Assembly (NCBI RefSeq): GCF_016746095.1
Contig: NZ_JAERTY010000004.1
Span: 424,931 to 488,930 of the forward strand
DNA: 64,000 bases
Source: Sphingobacterium faecale
Lineage (GTDB): Bacteria; Bacteroidota; Bacteroidia; Sphingobacteriales; Sphingobacteriaceae
Reading direction: 5' to 3'
In this document: positions 1-7,334 of the stretch, one piece after another
How positions within the stretch are numbered: position 1 is the stretch's first letter
Layout: each line of letters opens with the position of its first letter
Notes under the pieces: model-generated
The model's input: the letters and a program-made list of their open reading frames with translations, nothing else
Database searches by the model: none
What the model was told of the DNA's origin: nothing
Made by a program: the position numbers and the translations under genes

Positions 1-914
1 AAATTAACTTCATACCCATGCGTTAAGTACACATGGGAGGCTCCGCTCTGTTCCACAGCAATATTTAACTGATTCCAATCACAATGATCAGATAGCGCGA
101 ATCCTTTATCCACGGACCGTCTTCTCCGCGATCCCCGCAGCTGCATCCAACCACTGCACATTCCTTCTCGATAAGGCTTAAGCTTCTTCACCCAAGGTGT
201 GTTATTAGCGGATGGTGGCGCTACAATCACCGCGCCTTCCATTGACTGTCTGTCCATATCTGTTGTCATACGTACCCCAGGAAAATGAAACCCTACTTCT
301 TCAAGAGCCTCATTTACATTGGCAACAGCACCGTGTAAATAAATATCCCCAATCGACTTATCAAGATGAGCCAATATATTCTGTGCCTTTCCCAATGAAT
401 AACCGTAGAGTACTGTATTATACCCTTGTTGTGCATTAGATTTCCACCAATCATTTATTGCCTGATATAATACCGTTGCTCTTGGAAAACGATAAACAGG
501 CAATCCAAATGTACATTCTGAAATAAAGTGATCGCATAGTAGAGATTCAAACGGCGCACTAACGCCATCCGGCTCCATCTTATAGTCTCCTGTAAATACC
601 CATACCTCTCCTCGGTAGGAAAGCCTGATCTGAGATGATCCAATAATATGACCTGCTGGGTGGAAAGAGACCGAGACACCGTTAATCTCGAAGGGTTCAC
701 CATATTCCACTCCTTGTACAGACTGCTCAATGCCTAATCGTAACCTGAGAATAGGAACTGTATGCTGATGGCAGATATAATGCTTCATTCCCCATCGCAT
801 ATGATCGCTATGTCCATGTGTGATCAATGCGACTTTGACAGGTCGCCAAGGGTCGATATAAAAATCTCCCTGTTTACAGTACAAACCATTTTCATTTATC
901 GTTAGTAAAGCCAT
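1..914 (-). CDS. Ligase-associated DNA exonuclease, metallo-beta-lactamase fold (partial, C-terminus beyond left edge)
   Basis: An ATG at 914 opens a minus-strand frame that runs without a stop to the window edge (about 304 codons). The protein shows the metallo-beta-lactamase HxHxDH motif (THGHSDHM, about residue 33), a later AGH (about 88), a GD in 'FTGDYK', and near the edge a DHxDW ('SDHCDW') and 'LTHG'. This is the pattern of the CPSF/SNM1-like exonucleases encoded with an ATP-dependent ligase and a DEXH helicase in many Bacteroidota. The family is thought to process DNA ends during repair. The ligase would be expected just beyond position 1, which cannot be seen. No signal peptide, so cytoplasmic. 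Family assignment is by motif and overall pattern. Confidence 0.85.
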   Translation of the reverse strand, partial: MALLTINENGLYCKQGDFYIDPWRPVKVALITHGHSDHMRWGMKHYICHQHTVPILRLRLGIEQSVQGVEYGEPFEINGVSVSFHPAGHIIGSSQIRLSYRGEVWVFTGDYKMEPDGVSAPFESLLCDHFISECTFGLPVYRFPRATVLYQAINDWWKSNAQQGYNTVLYGYSLGKAQNILAHLDKSIGDIYLHGAVANVNEALEEVGFHFPGVRMTTDMDRQSMEGAVIVAPPSANNTPWVKKLKPYREGMCSGWMQLRGSRRRRSVDKGFALSDHCDWNQLNIAVEQSGASHVYLTHGYEVN

Positions 915-1093
915 AAATTAAGTCTTATCAGCATGCTATCTACTTTATCTATGCTAACAAGCCGACAGCCTTATTGTTTAATAAATGAATTACTTTATTG
1001 CGTTCATATTATTACAAATAAAATTAATTATGTTAAATAATAGATGAGCCATAATAGACATGCAAAGAAAATGGAAAAGCGAGCACATTTTTA

Positions 1094-1101
1094 TAACTTT
1101 G
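1094..1101 (+). promoter_or_regulatory. Candidate -7 promoter element TAACTTTG
   Basis: Exact match to the Bacteroidota -7 consensus TAnnTTTG. It lies about 20 bp before the ATG at 1121, which argues for that start over the ATG at 1112, since transcription would begin near 1108. No convincing -33 TTTG is visible. Confidence 0.45.
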
Positions 1102-1120
1102 TATCAAAACTATGTGTACA

Positions 1121-1483
1121 ATGGAAAAAAGATACTGGAGCTTATTGCTCGTGGGCGCTTTATTAGGTACAACTGCTTGTCAGAATGGAAATAAGCAGCA
1201 GACCGAAGATCAATCCACAGGGCTTGAAACTCCTATAAAAACAGAGGTGCCGAAGCTGATTATAGATTCTTTGACGGACGACAAAGGCAACAAGTTAAAT
1301 CTAACATTTGACAATGCTGCTGGTACGGCTACCCTTATTTTTGGCAAGGATACAATCCATATGATACAAGATACTACGGCTTCGGGTATTCAATACAGCA
1401 ATGAGAACTATACCTTTACGGAGCATCAGGCAGAAGCAATACTTACTAAAAATGGTACTGTAGTATTTTTTAAAAGCAAGTAA
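1121..1483 (+). CDS. MliC-like lipoprotein (putative lysozyme-inhibitor domain)
   Basis: About 120 residues. The N-terminus is a lipoprotein signal (hydrophobic stretch, lipobox near TTAC), then a short polar linker. The C-terminal ~70 residues resemble the MliC fold of membrane-bound C-type lysozyme inhibitors: 'LNLTFDN', 'TATLIFG', 'ASGIQYSNENYTF', 'EAILTKNG'. Family members protect the cell wall against host or competitor lysozyme. The usual C-terminal cysteine of MliC is not present, so the inhibitor role is an inference. An in-frame ATG at 1112 would add three residues; 1121 is preferred from the promoter position. Monocistronic. Confidence 0.65.
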   Translation: MEKRYWSLLLVGALLGTTACQNGNKQQTEDQSTGLETPIKTEVPKLIIDSLTDDKGNKLNLTFDNAAGTATLIFGKDTIHMIQDTTASGIQYSNENYTFTEHQAEAILTKNGTVVFFKSK

Positions 1484-1582
1484 GTTCCTTTTTGTATGTG
1501 CTTAGAATTCACAACCAAGAAGGTGTTATTTCGTTGGTTATCGGACTAGAATCTCCCATAATCCCAGCAAATATATTTTAGC

Positions 1583-1590
1583 TAACTTTG
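1583..1590 (+). promoter_or_regulatory. Candidate -7 promoter element TAACTTTG
   Basis: Exact TAnnTTTG match 30 bp before the GTG start of the helicase gene. The same octamer precedes the lipoprotein gene at 1094. No -33 box is obvious. Confidence 0.4.
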
Positions 1591-1619
1591 TCACTTCGTA
1601 TACATTTAATAATTCTGCA

Positions 1620-2894
1620 GTGTCTTTAGATAAATTAAAGCTTAGTAAGCGTCTACACAGATCGATGAATGATCTGGGGTACTTTACAGCAAAAGAATTC
1701 CAACTACAAACCCTATCCCGTATCGTGGGGGGCCATAGTCTTATTGGTATCGCACCTGAAGGTGCGGGCAAGACGACCACGTATATACTAGGGGTATTGA
1801 TGCGCTTGAAATATACACGTGACGAAGCTCCTAAGGTATTGGTATTAGCACCGAACGAAGAGCGAGTCAATGAGATCGTAGATCGATTTAAAACCGTAAG
1901 CGCAAATAACGATCTTTATATCATGGGCCTCAAAGCAAGTGGTAGTACGGAAGATGAAATCATAGATTTGGTACGCGGGGTAGATATCGTAGTGGCCACC
2001 CCTAATCGCGCGCGGGCTATATACCTCAAATTAGGCCTTAATTTAAACCGTATTCAGACATTTATCATTGATGATGCTGAGGAGATCGTAAAACAGGGTA
2101 TGTCGACACCTGTAAGAGAGTTGGCACAAAGCTGTGGCAAGGTGCAATACTTGGCTTTCAGCACGGTGGAACATGATAAGCTGCACCACATGATCGATGA
2201 TTTCATGTCACTGGCTACTGTCGTGGAGGTCGATGAACTGAGCGGGAAGACTACGGACACACATGAGCTCATGCTGTACCATGTCCCCAATTTCACGACG
2301 AAGGTCAACTTACTTAATCTCTTGATGCGTGACGAAGAGATTTTTGATAAAGTAGTTGTATTTGTCAATAGCCGACTGACGGCACAAAAACTAAGTCAGA
2401 GCTTGCACGCTAAAAAAGGAGAAGTCACGGTGTTGAATCCTTTTTTCCATGATGATGCTGGTATTGATAATATCGATGATTTCAAACAGATACCGGAATG
2501 TCGGATTCTGATCGTTGCCAATGAAGGTACCACGGCTATTGATCTGAGCGGAATCCCATTTATATTCCATTTTGAGATCCCCGAAAGTGGAGATGTCTTT
2601 ATGGAGCATGTCGCAAAGACCAATGAGGATGACGTTATCGCTATCACATTTGCTACTGATCTGGAACTTCCGGCGGTCAAAAAACTGGAACAATCCCTAG
2701 GAGAGAAAATACCTGTTGTGCCGCTCCCGGATGATCTAACCATATATAGACCATCGAATGCTCCAAGGAGTAAACCCGAGGTAGATGAGTCCCAAGGAGG
2801 AGCTTTTCACCGGAAAAAGGAAAGTAATAGCAAGACATACAATTATGGTGGTGGCGCCAAAGCCAAAATGACAAAGAAGAACAAGAAAAAATAG
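1620..2894 (+). CDS. DEAD-box-type helicase with degenerate core motifs
   Basis: 424 residues starting at GTG, the size of a minimal two-RecA-domain DEAD-box RNA helicase. Motif I is intact (APEGAGKT, residues 45-52). Motif Ib is TPNR (127-130). Motif II is DDAE (151-154) instead of DEAD, motif III reads FST, motif V lacks the usual ARG ('EGTTAIDL'), and motif VI, normally HRxGRxxR, is replaced by 'MEHVAKTNEDD'. The C-terminus is a lysine-rich tail typical of RNA-binding extensions in Bacteroidota. ATP binding is likely. Without the motif VI arginines normal hydrolysis and unwinding are doubtful, so it may act as an RNA clamp or chaperone. Followed by a good terminator. Confidence 0.8.
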   Translation: MSLDKLKLSKRLHRSMNDLGYFTAKEFQLQTLSRIVGGHSLIGIAPEGAGKTTTYILGVLMRLKYTRDEAPKVLVLAPNEERVNEIVDRFKTVSANNDLYIMGLKASGSTEDEIIDLVRGVDIVVATPNRARAIYLKLGLNLNRIQTFIIDDAEEIVKQGMSTPVRELAQSCGKVQYLAFSTVEHDKLHHMIDDFMSLATVVEVDELSGKTTDTHELMLYHVPNFTTKVNLLNLLMRDEEIFDKVVVFVNSRLTAQKLSQSLHAKKGEVTVLNPFFHDDAGIDNIDDFKQIPECRILIVANEGTTAIDLSGIPFIFHFEIPESGDVFMEHVAKTNEDDVIAITFATDLELPAVKKLEQSLGEKIPVVPLPDDLTIYRPSNAPRSKPEVDESQGGAFHRKKESNSKTYNYGGGAKAKMTKKNKKK

Positions 2895-2903
2895 GGCCTT
2901 CCT

Positions 2904-2943
2904 ACAAAAGCCCCCCTGCATTAGTTAGGGTGGCTTTTGTTAT
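2904..2943 (+). terminator. Rho-independent-type terminator after the helicase gene
   Basis: Inverted repeat ACAAAAGCC (2904-2912) / GGCTTTTGT (2932-2940), with further internal C/G pairing, followed by TATTAT. It lies ten bases after the helicase stop codon. Confidence 0.6.
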
Positions 2944-2988
2944 TATAATTTCCAATCTATACGAATATTTTTGATAAAAACTCCAAAT

Positions 2989-3585
2989 CTATTTACGTAG
3001 CATATGAATCCCTGTCGTCAGACCGCTTCCGAGCAGCGCTCCTGCTGCTATATCGGAAGGATAGTGCACACCGAGGTACATTCTCGAATAGGCTACACTG
3101 GAGGACCACACCAGCGAAGGCGCAATAACGTACCACTTGGGATAGGATTGTGAAAGGGAGACTGCTGTAGAAAAAGCAGACGATGTATGGCCTGATGGGA
3201 AGGAATATCCGCTAGCTTGGGTCACTGCTACAAAATTGTTATACTTCCGAAAGGGTCGCGCCCGTTTAAAAATTTGCTTGAGTCCATAATTGACCACCGC
3301 AGTAATCGCTGTACTGGTGCCTATATATACGGCATTCTGACGCATGGTCTTATCGTCACTGATAGCCCCGGCAGCGAACAGGCCGATGGGAACTCCGATA
3401 TTTACATAGTTGTTGGCATCGGAGATAGTTCGAAATACCCGGTGCTGTGTCTCGGTACGTGTACGAGCAATATGCCTCAAGGTCTTAATATCAAAATTTT
3501 CCTGCGGTAAAACCTCCTGCCCAACTGCTTGTGAAAAACAGGACAGTCCACAAAAAAACAGCAAAAAATTCCTCATCCAGAGCAT
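2989..3585 (-). CDS. PAP2-family membrane/exported phosphatase
   Basis: 198 residues with an N-terminal signal sequence ending near 'SQAVGQ'. All three acid-phosphatase motifs of the PAP2 superfamily are present: KQIFKRARP (about 103-111), PSGH (130-133) and SRMYLGVHYPSD (167-178) with the catalytic histidine. Family members dephosphorylate lipid phosphates such as phosphatidate, undecaprenyl pyrophosphate or lipid A. The small size and few hydrophobic segments suggest a periplasm-facing enzyme, and the substrate cannot be told. It converges on the helicase gene and appears monocistronic. Confidence 0.85.
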   Translation of the reverse strand: MLWMRNFLLFFCGLSCFSQAVGQEVLPQENFDIKTLRHIARTRTETQHRVFRTISDANNYVNIGVPIGLFAAGAISDDKTMRQNAVYIGTSTAITAVVNYGLKQIFKRARPFRKYNNFVAVTQASGYSFPSGHTSSAFSTAVSLSQSYPKWYVIAPSLVWSSSVAYSRMYLGVHYPSDIAAGALLGSGLTTGIHMLRK

Positions 3586-3761
3586 AAGCGACTATATTAG
3601 AATTGAAATATAAACATTTATTGGCAAACATACCAAAAAAGGAAATCATCCCCGCGGCGGGGCTCTCACTGTATCTGGGACTACCGCATGTGGGTTCGCC
3701 AGCAGACACAAGCCAACAATAGTGATGAAAAGCAAATAATGATGGGATATTAATACATTAT

Positions 3762-3795
3762 TTTGCACAAAAGACAATTACTTCCTGTAGCTTTA
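3762..3795 (+). promoter_or_regulatory. Candidate Bacteroidota-type promoter before the 3815 gene
   Basis: TTTG (3762-3765), 22-bp spacer, then TAGCTTTA (3788-3795), close to the TTTG-N19/21-TAnnTTTG consensus and about 20 bp before the ATG at 3815. Confidence 0.4.
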
Positions 3796-3814
3796 CAGCT
3801 CAAACTTCTTTGCT

Positions 3815-4219
3815 ATGCCCTATCAGAATGTATTTGTTGAATTTTGTGAACAGATAAAGTCAAGTATCGATCAAGGAACTTTTGCCAAATTAACTTTTGC
3901 CAAAACAATGGGCGATACGGAGCTTAAAAATATTTATGTGCAACTCCGCCCTCTAGACAACGGTGCTTATGACTTTGTGTTAAACCTGAGGTATAAGACG
4001 GAAGAAATTGAACAGTTCTATCCGGCTGAGGAGTTCTTCACGGCTTTGGGTACCTACATAAAAAATCCCTTTACGAGTGTAGTCTTATTTACCACAGAAA
4101 TGGACCTTACATTCAAAATTAATAAAAAAGGTGCGGGCAGCCTAGTTGAACAAGCTCCTACATTTAAACATGCTTCGCCTGCTATGCTGGAGATAGCGAA
4201 GCATAATCCAGCACACTGA
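3815..4219 (+). CDS. Truncated relative of a Bacteroidota SAM-dependent methyltransferase (N-terminal domain only)
   Basis: 134 residues, no signal peptide. The sequence follows the N-terminal domain of a Bacteroidota methyltransferase family of roughly 380 residues: 'LKNIYVQLRPLDNG', 'LRYKTEEI', 'LFTTEMDLTF', 'INKKGAGSLV', and then 'KHN' where family members have KHDxxK leading into the catalytic half. Here a stop follows within a few residues, so the methyltransferase domain is missing and no continuation is visible in other frames downstream. Either a gene remnant or a free-standing domain. Assignment is from memory of the family pattern, hence moderate certainty. A promoter-like element precedes it, so it is probably still expressed. 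Confidence 0.6.
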   Translation: MPYQNVFVEFCEQIKSSIDQGTFAKLTFAKTMGDTELKNIYVQLRPLDNGAYDFVLNLRYKTEEIEQFYPAEEFFTALGTYIKNPFTSVVLFTTEMDLTFKINKKGAGSLVEQAPTFKHASPAMLEIAKHNPAH

Positions 4220-4290
4220 TCTACTAACCAATACTGTTGTGGCCCCGTGCTGTCTTTATGAAGATGCTATGCCAAGATGAGTAAGATCGC

Positions 4291-4560
4291 TTACTCGTCT
4301 TCTTCCAGGTACACACTGTGAACGACGAATTTGATTTTTTTATGGGGTAGAAGCATATCATCCACATCTTCGGAGTCTATGGGGTAAAGGGTGTCATGTC
4401 CTCCGCCATCTAAAAGTTCAGAATCGGGTATAAGCTCATAAAAAGTGGTACCATCAATGTTGGACAATTCTTCCACCTTAATATAAGCCACATCTTGGCT
4501 GGTCCACATAGACAGTATCTCTCTCGTGAATAATTGGTAGGGACTTTCTTTTTCTGACAT
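4291..4560 (-). CDS. Small acidic hypothetical protein
   Basis: 89 residues, strongly acidic (ends in LEEDE), no signal peptide or membrane segment, no recognised domain. It has a clean ATG and stands alone between convergent and divergent neighbours. Base composition matches its surroundings. Function unknown. Confidence 0.6.
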   Translation of the reverse strand: MSEKESPYQLFTREILSMWTSQDVAYIKVEELSNIDGTTFYELIPDSELLDGGGHDTLYPIDSEDVDDMLLPHKKIKFVVHSVYLEEDE

Positions 4561-4888
4561 GGCGCAAGTTACTAAAAAGAGCGCTTATTATTTTAAATAG
4601 CTCACTTATGAAGATATTAAATATACATCGGAATGCTAAGATCATTAAAACTAAAACAAGCAGTGATAAGAGCTACAGGTAACCCTCTTTTTTATCCTAC
4701 TAATTTTCTTTTGTAGACTTTGATATTGTTAAATTTGCACGAAAATGAGTACCTTTCCAGCCATCGTCTTTATATGATCAACAAACTGGAAACACGAAAA
4801 AAGGAAAGTGGCAAGATAGACTTGAGGAAATGAAGTGTACGAGGGAATGGCTAATCCCAATGACATCGAACAGTTAAAAATAACAAAC
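4561..4888. other. Intergenic region between 4291 gene and GNAT gene
   Basis: About 330 bp, AT-rich. It holds a promoter-like block at 4718-4740. Otherwise no gene or RNA is seen. Confidence 0.5.
4718..4740 (+). promoter_or_regulatory. Promoter-like block, shared with 6381-6402
   Basis: CTTTGATATTGTTAAATTTG contains an exact TAnnTTTG (TAAATTTG, 4730-4737). A nearly identical 19-mer (one T/C difference) lies at 6381-6402 before the SRPBCC gene. Together they suggest a shared promoter type or operator. Here the GNAT ATG at 4889 is about 150 bp downstream, so the leader would be long. Confidence 0.35.
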
Positions 4889-5389
4889 ATGAAAAAAAGT
4901 AAGATTGTATATAGTAAATACACATCTGCTGACTTTGGAAGTTTCGAAACCTTGGTTTACAATGACGATGTTATGCGTTATATTTCGGGTAAAGCACTTA
5001 CCACTCTCCAAGCGAGGGATAAATTCGATTCTATTTTAGCTATTAACGATGAGGAAGAATATCTAGGCTATTTCAAAGTCTACAATACGGATAAAGAATT
5101 TTTGGGAGACTGTAAGTTGGAACGCTGTAAATATGATTCGAGGAAGTTGGAAATTGGCTACATCTTGAAGAAAAGCTATTGGGGTCAAGGGTATGGGACT
5201 CAGATCTGTGCCGCGATGCTCGCTCTTGCGAAGAAGGTATCGCCCGAAAAAGATATTCTAGGAATCATCGACCCTGATAATATAGCGTCGAAGAAACTTC
5301 TTGAAAAATTCGGATTTGAGAGTTATTTCATTGGTGTAGAGGATGGCTTACCTACAGAAAAGCTTATCCTAAAAAAACAAACGATCTAA
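4889..5389 (+). CDS. GNAT-family N-acetyltransferase (RimJ/RimL-like)
   Basis: 166 residues from the ATG at 4889. The open frame extends 18 codons upstream to 4835, but the GNAT fold begins just after the later methionine (KKSKIVYSKYTSADF). The acetyl-CoA binding segment is visible as 'GYILKKSYWGQGYGTQIC' with Q-G-x-G, followed by the helix and the C-terminal 'NIASKKLLEKFGFE' typical of the family. It transfers an acetyl group from acetyl-CoA to an amine; the substrate (peptide N-terminus, small molecule) is unknown. Single gene, cytoplasmic. Confidence 0.85.
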   Translation: MKKSKIVYSKYTSADFGSFETLVYNDDVMRYISGKALTTLQARDKFDSILAINDEEEYLGYFKVYNTDKEFLGDCKLERCKYDSRKLEIGYILKKSYWGQGYGTQICAAMLALAKKVSPEKDILGIIDPDNIASKKLLEKFGFESYFIGVEDGLPTEKLILKKQTI

Positions 5390-5436
5390 TCAATTAAGGA
5401 TTTTAAAATGTAAAATAGATAGGATTTATTTTTTAA

Positions 5437-6264
5437 CTAAACCGACTTTCTCCCGTCTAGAATTATCATAATCGACCCTCTAGCAAACTTGATAAATGAC
5501 GCCATCTCCTCAGGGCTTGGAATCAGCTCACCTTCTCCTCCATCTAAATAATGTCGCCTTGCTTGGGCAAGCCAAAACTGGTGGTTCGTGGGTATTCTAT
5601 CCATTAACCATCCTGATGCCTCCTCCTTGGAACCGATGTTTCCCGTCGATGCACTATACCAGATTCGGGCAATTGTCAATATGATATTCCTTTCATCTCC
5701 ACGCCAATCCTCCTCGTTATTCCATTGACTCAATGTACTTTGAAGGGTTTTAAAAAAATCACCATTTGGAACATCATCTACAAATAATTTCGATGCGATT
5801 GCACCGACCATCGGGATACTTGATATTCTCGCTTTTTTTATCAATATACATAAGTCTGCATCGAGAACCGCTCCCTCAACAACTCCTTTCAAAATATCAT
5901 TCCTCAACCACTCTCCAAACTGCATCTCCCTTCTAGGCGGATATTTCCAAGGTACAACTTCTGAATAGTTAATTACGGTAACCTCTAATGCTCTTTTGTT
6001 AGCACTCGTACCTGGTTGCGCTGAGCAGGTTAAAAAACGCTGCATAAGTCCGGTACGTACATCGTCACTCATCGGCCTGTCTATAGTCACCAATAAATCG
6101 ATATCACTAAAAGGCTTTAATCCCCCAGCTACTGCAGAGCCGTATAAGTGAATAGCCAACAAGGAACTATCAAGATATTTACTTATAATAGCACATGCCT
6201 CAGTAATCTGTTGATTATCTACGAGATTCAGTTCTAGCTCTTTTATCAAGTTATTAATGTTCAT
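5437..6264 (-). CDS. ANT(3'')-like aminoglycoside nucleotidyltransferase (AadA family)
   Basis: 275 residues, close to the length of AadA enzymes. The nucleotidyltransferase signature GSxxxGGLKPxSDIDLL is at residues 42-57 with the two metal-binding aspartates. 'RALEVTVINYSEVVPWKYPP' with its glutamate, the 'FGEWLRNDI' segment and the C-terminal helical domain ('NIILTIARIWYSASTG') match ANT(3'')-I enzymes that adenylate streptomycin and spectinomycin. It is not in an integron or next to a transposase and its composition fits the neighbours, so it looks like an intrinsic chromosomal copy. Drug range cannot be read from sequence. Confidence 0.85.
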   Translation of the reverse strand: MNINNLIKELELNLVDNQQITEACAIISKYLDSSLLAIHLYGSAVAGGLKPFSDIDLLVTIDRPMSDDVRTGLMQRFLTCSAQPGTSANKRALEVTVINYSEVVPWKYPPRREMQFGEWLRNDILKGVVEGAVLDADLCILIKKARISSIPMVGAIASKLFVDDVPNGDFFKTLQSTLSQWNNEEDWRGDERNIILTIARIWYSASTGNIGSKEEASGWLMDRIPTNHQFWLAQARRHYLDGGEGELIPSPEEMASFIKFARGSIMIILDGRKSV

Positions 6265-6380
6265 AACGGAAAAGCATATTCATCTTTACATACCTTCTAT
6301 ATCTTATCATTATATGCTAAGGTAGTTATTTAATGATAACATTCGTGCTTAAAAACTTGTCCTCAGACAAGTGGATTCCC

Positions 6381-6402
6381 CTTTGACATTGTTAAATTTA
6401 AC
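6381..6402 (+). promoter_or_regulatory. Promoter-like block, shared with 4718-4740
   Basis: CTTTGACATTGTTAAATTTA with TAAATTTA at 6392-6399, 30 bp before the ATG of the SRPBCC gene. See the partner block at 4718. Confidence 0.4.
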
Positions 6403-6431
6403 TCATAAAACTCGATTCAAGCAATAAAACG

Positions 6432-6839
6432 ATGGAAACAATTCAACTCATTAATTATATCAAAGCGCCGGCTTCACACATATACCGCACATTGACTTTA
6501 GAAGCAGGGCTTTCTCAGATATGGACTAAAAAACTTAAGGTAGAACCAATAGTAGGGTTTATCAATGAATTTGATTTTAATGAACCGGAAATCACGAAAA
6601 TGGAGATATTAGAATTATGTCCAGACAAATATATTCTCTGGAAATGTATTGAATCAGATAAGGAATGGCTCGAAACGATCGTGTCATTCGAGCTATTTCA
6701 ACGGAAGGATAAAATAGCAGTAGTGCTAAAACACTCCAATTGGAAATCGATAACGGAGTACTACCAATGGTGTAACTACAATTGGGCTATGTTCCTACAA
6801 CGTTTGAAATACTATTGTGAAGAAACGGTCAACCGATAA
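6432..6839 (+). CDS. SRPBCC/START-like domain protein
   Basis: 135 residues. Begins 'METIQLINYIKAPASHIYRTLT', the usual opening strand and helix of AHSA1/SRPBCC hydrophobic-ligand proteins, and ends with the long C-terminal helix ('NWAMFLQRLKYYCEE'). Family members bind small hydrophobic ligands or act as chaperone cofactors; no specific role can be given. The last 11 bp overlap the end of the convergent gene at 6829. Confidence 0.7.
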   Translation: METIQLINYIKAPASHIYRTLTLEAGLSQIWTKKLKVEPIVGFINEFDFNEPEITKMEILELCPDKYILWKCIESDKEWLETIVSFELFQRKDKIAVVLKHSNWKSITEYYQWCNYNWAMFLQRLKYYCEETVNR

Positions 6840-7116
6840 CCTCATCATGTATAAAAACTTCTCCTATAAATTCGTCGTTGGTATTATTGGCTAAGGCGTC
6901 ATCTATCAATAGAAAATGTTTGCCAACTAGTGGACCGGATATTTTAGAAATTTCTTCGCTGTCCATTTCAAAAAAGCGTGTCACATCTACATAATCTGGG
7001 ATCCATGTGGGATTGGGATTGGAAACGTAAGATGTAGAGCGCAGGATATTATATCCTCTATGCTTTAAATCCATCAGTGTATTGAAGCTCAATTTTACAA
7101 ATCCTATCATATCCAC
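6829..7116 (-). CDS. Small hypothetical protein, paralogue of the 8882-9148 product
   Basis: 95 residues. It shares a layout with the product at 8882-9148: 'LKHRGYNILRS' versus 'LKKKGYNILTS', then W-x-P-x-x-x-D-x-TR, and an 'F/LEGYVFI'-like end. No signal peptide, membrane segment or known domain. The two may be immunity-type or house-keeping small proteins, but nothing proves either. Its 3' end overlaps the convergent SRPBCC gene by 11 bp. Confidence 0.65.
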   Translation of the reverse strand: MDMIGFVKLSFNTLMDLKHRGYNILRSTSYVSNPNPTWIPDYVDVTRFFEMDSEEISKISGPLVGKHFLLIDDALANNTNDEFIGEVFIHDEVIG

Positions 7117-7275
7117 TACTCTTTATATCGTACAGTTCGCCAAGTCATTCAACCGAAGCATTTGTCTTTTGAATCTGTTGCCATTGCTATCTTTTTGTAA
7201 GAGAACAATGAAAACCTAAAAATGTTCAATAAAAGACTCCAACAAGATAGGTTGACTCATTCAGGGAATATAAAT

Positions 7276-7310
7276 GACAACGGTCTTCTTGTTTTAAGAA
7301 GACCGTTGTC
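7276..7310 (-). terminator. Strong hairpin downstream of the KAS III gene
   Basis: Perfect 15-bp stem GACAACGGTCTTCTT / AAGAAGACCGTTGTC with a 5-nt loop, 25 bp past the stop of the gene ending at 7335. In the minus direction it is followed by an AT-rich run. Probably a terminator or mRNA 3'-end stabiliser. Confidence 0.65.
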
Positions 7311-7334
7311 ATACTCCTGCCAAATCTCCCAAAT

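Noticed and set aside
212..730. Open frames on both strands across the first kilobase
   Set aside because: They are shadows of the exonuclease frame, which is open from 914 to the left edge.
3610..3730. GC-rich patch with a short open frame reading like a protein fragment ('IPAAGLSLYLGLPHVGSPAD')
   Set aside because: It stops at once, overlaps the PAP2 start region and matches no family I can name; too short to support a gene or pseudogene call.
3640..3730. tRNA-like segment containing GGGTTCG
   Set aside because: No acceptor or anticodon stem can be paired around it.
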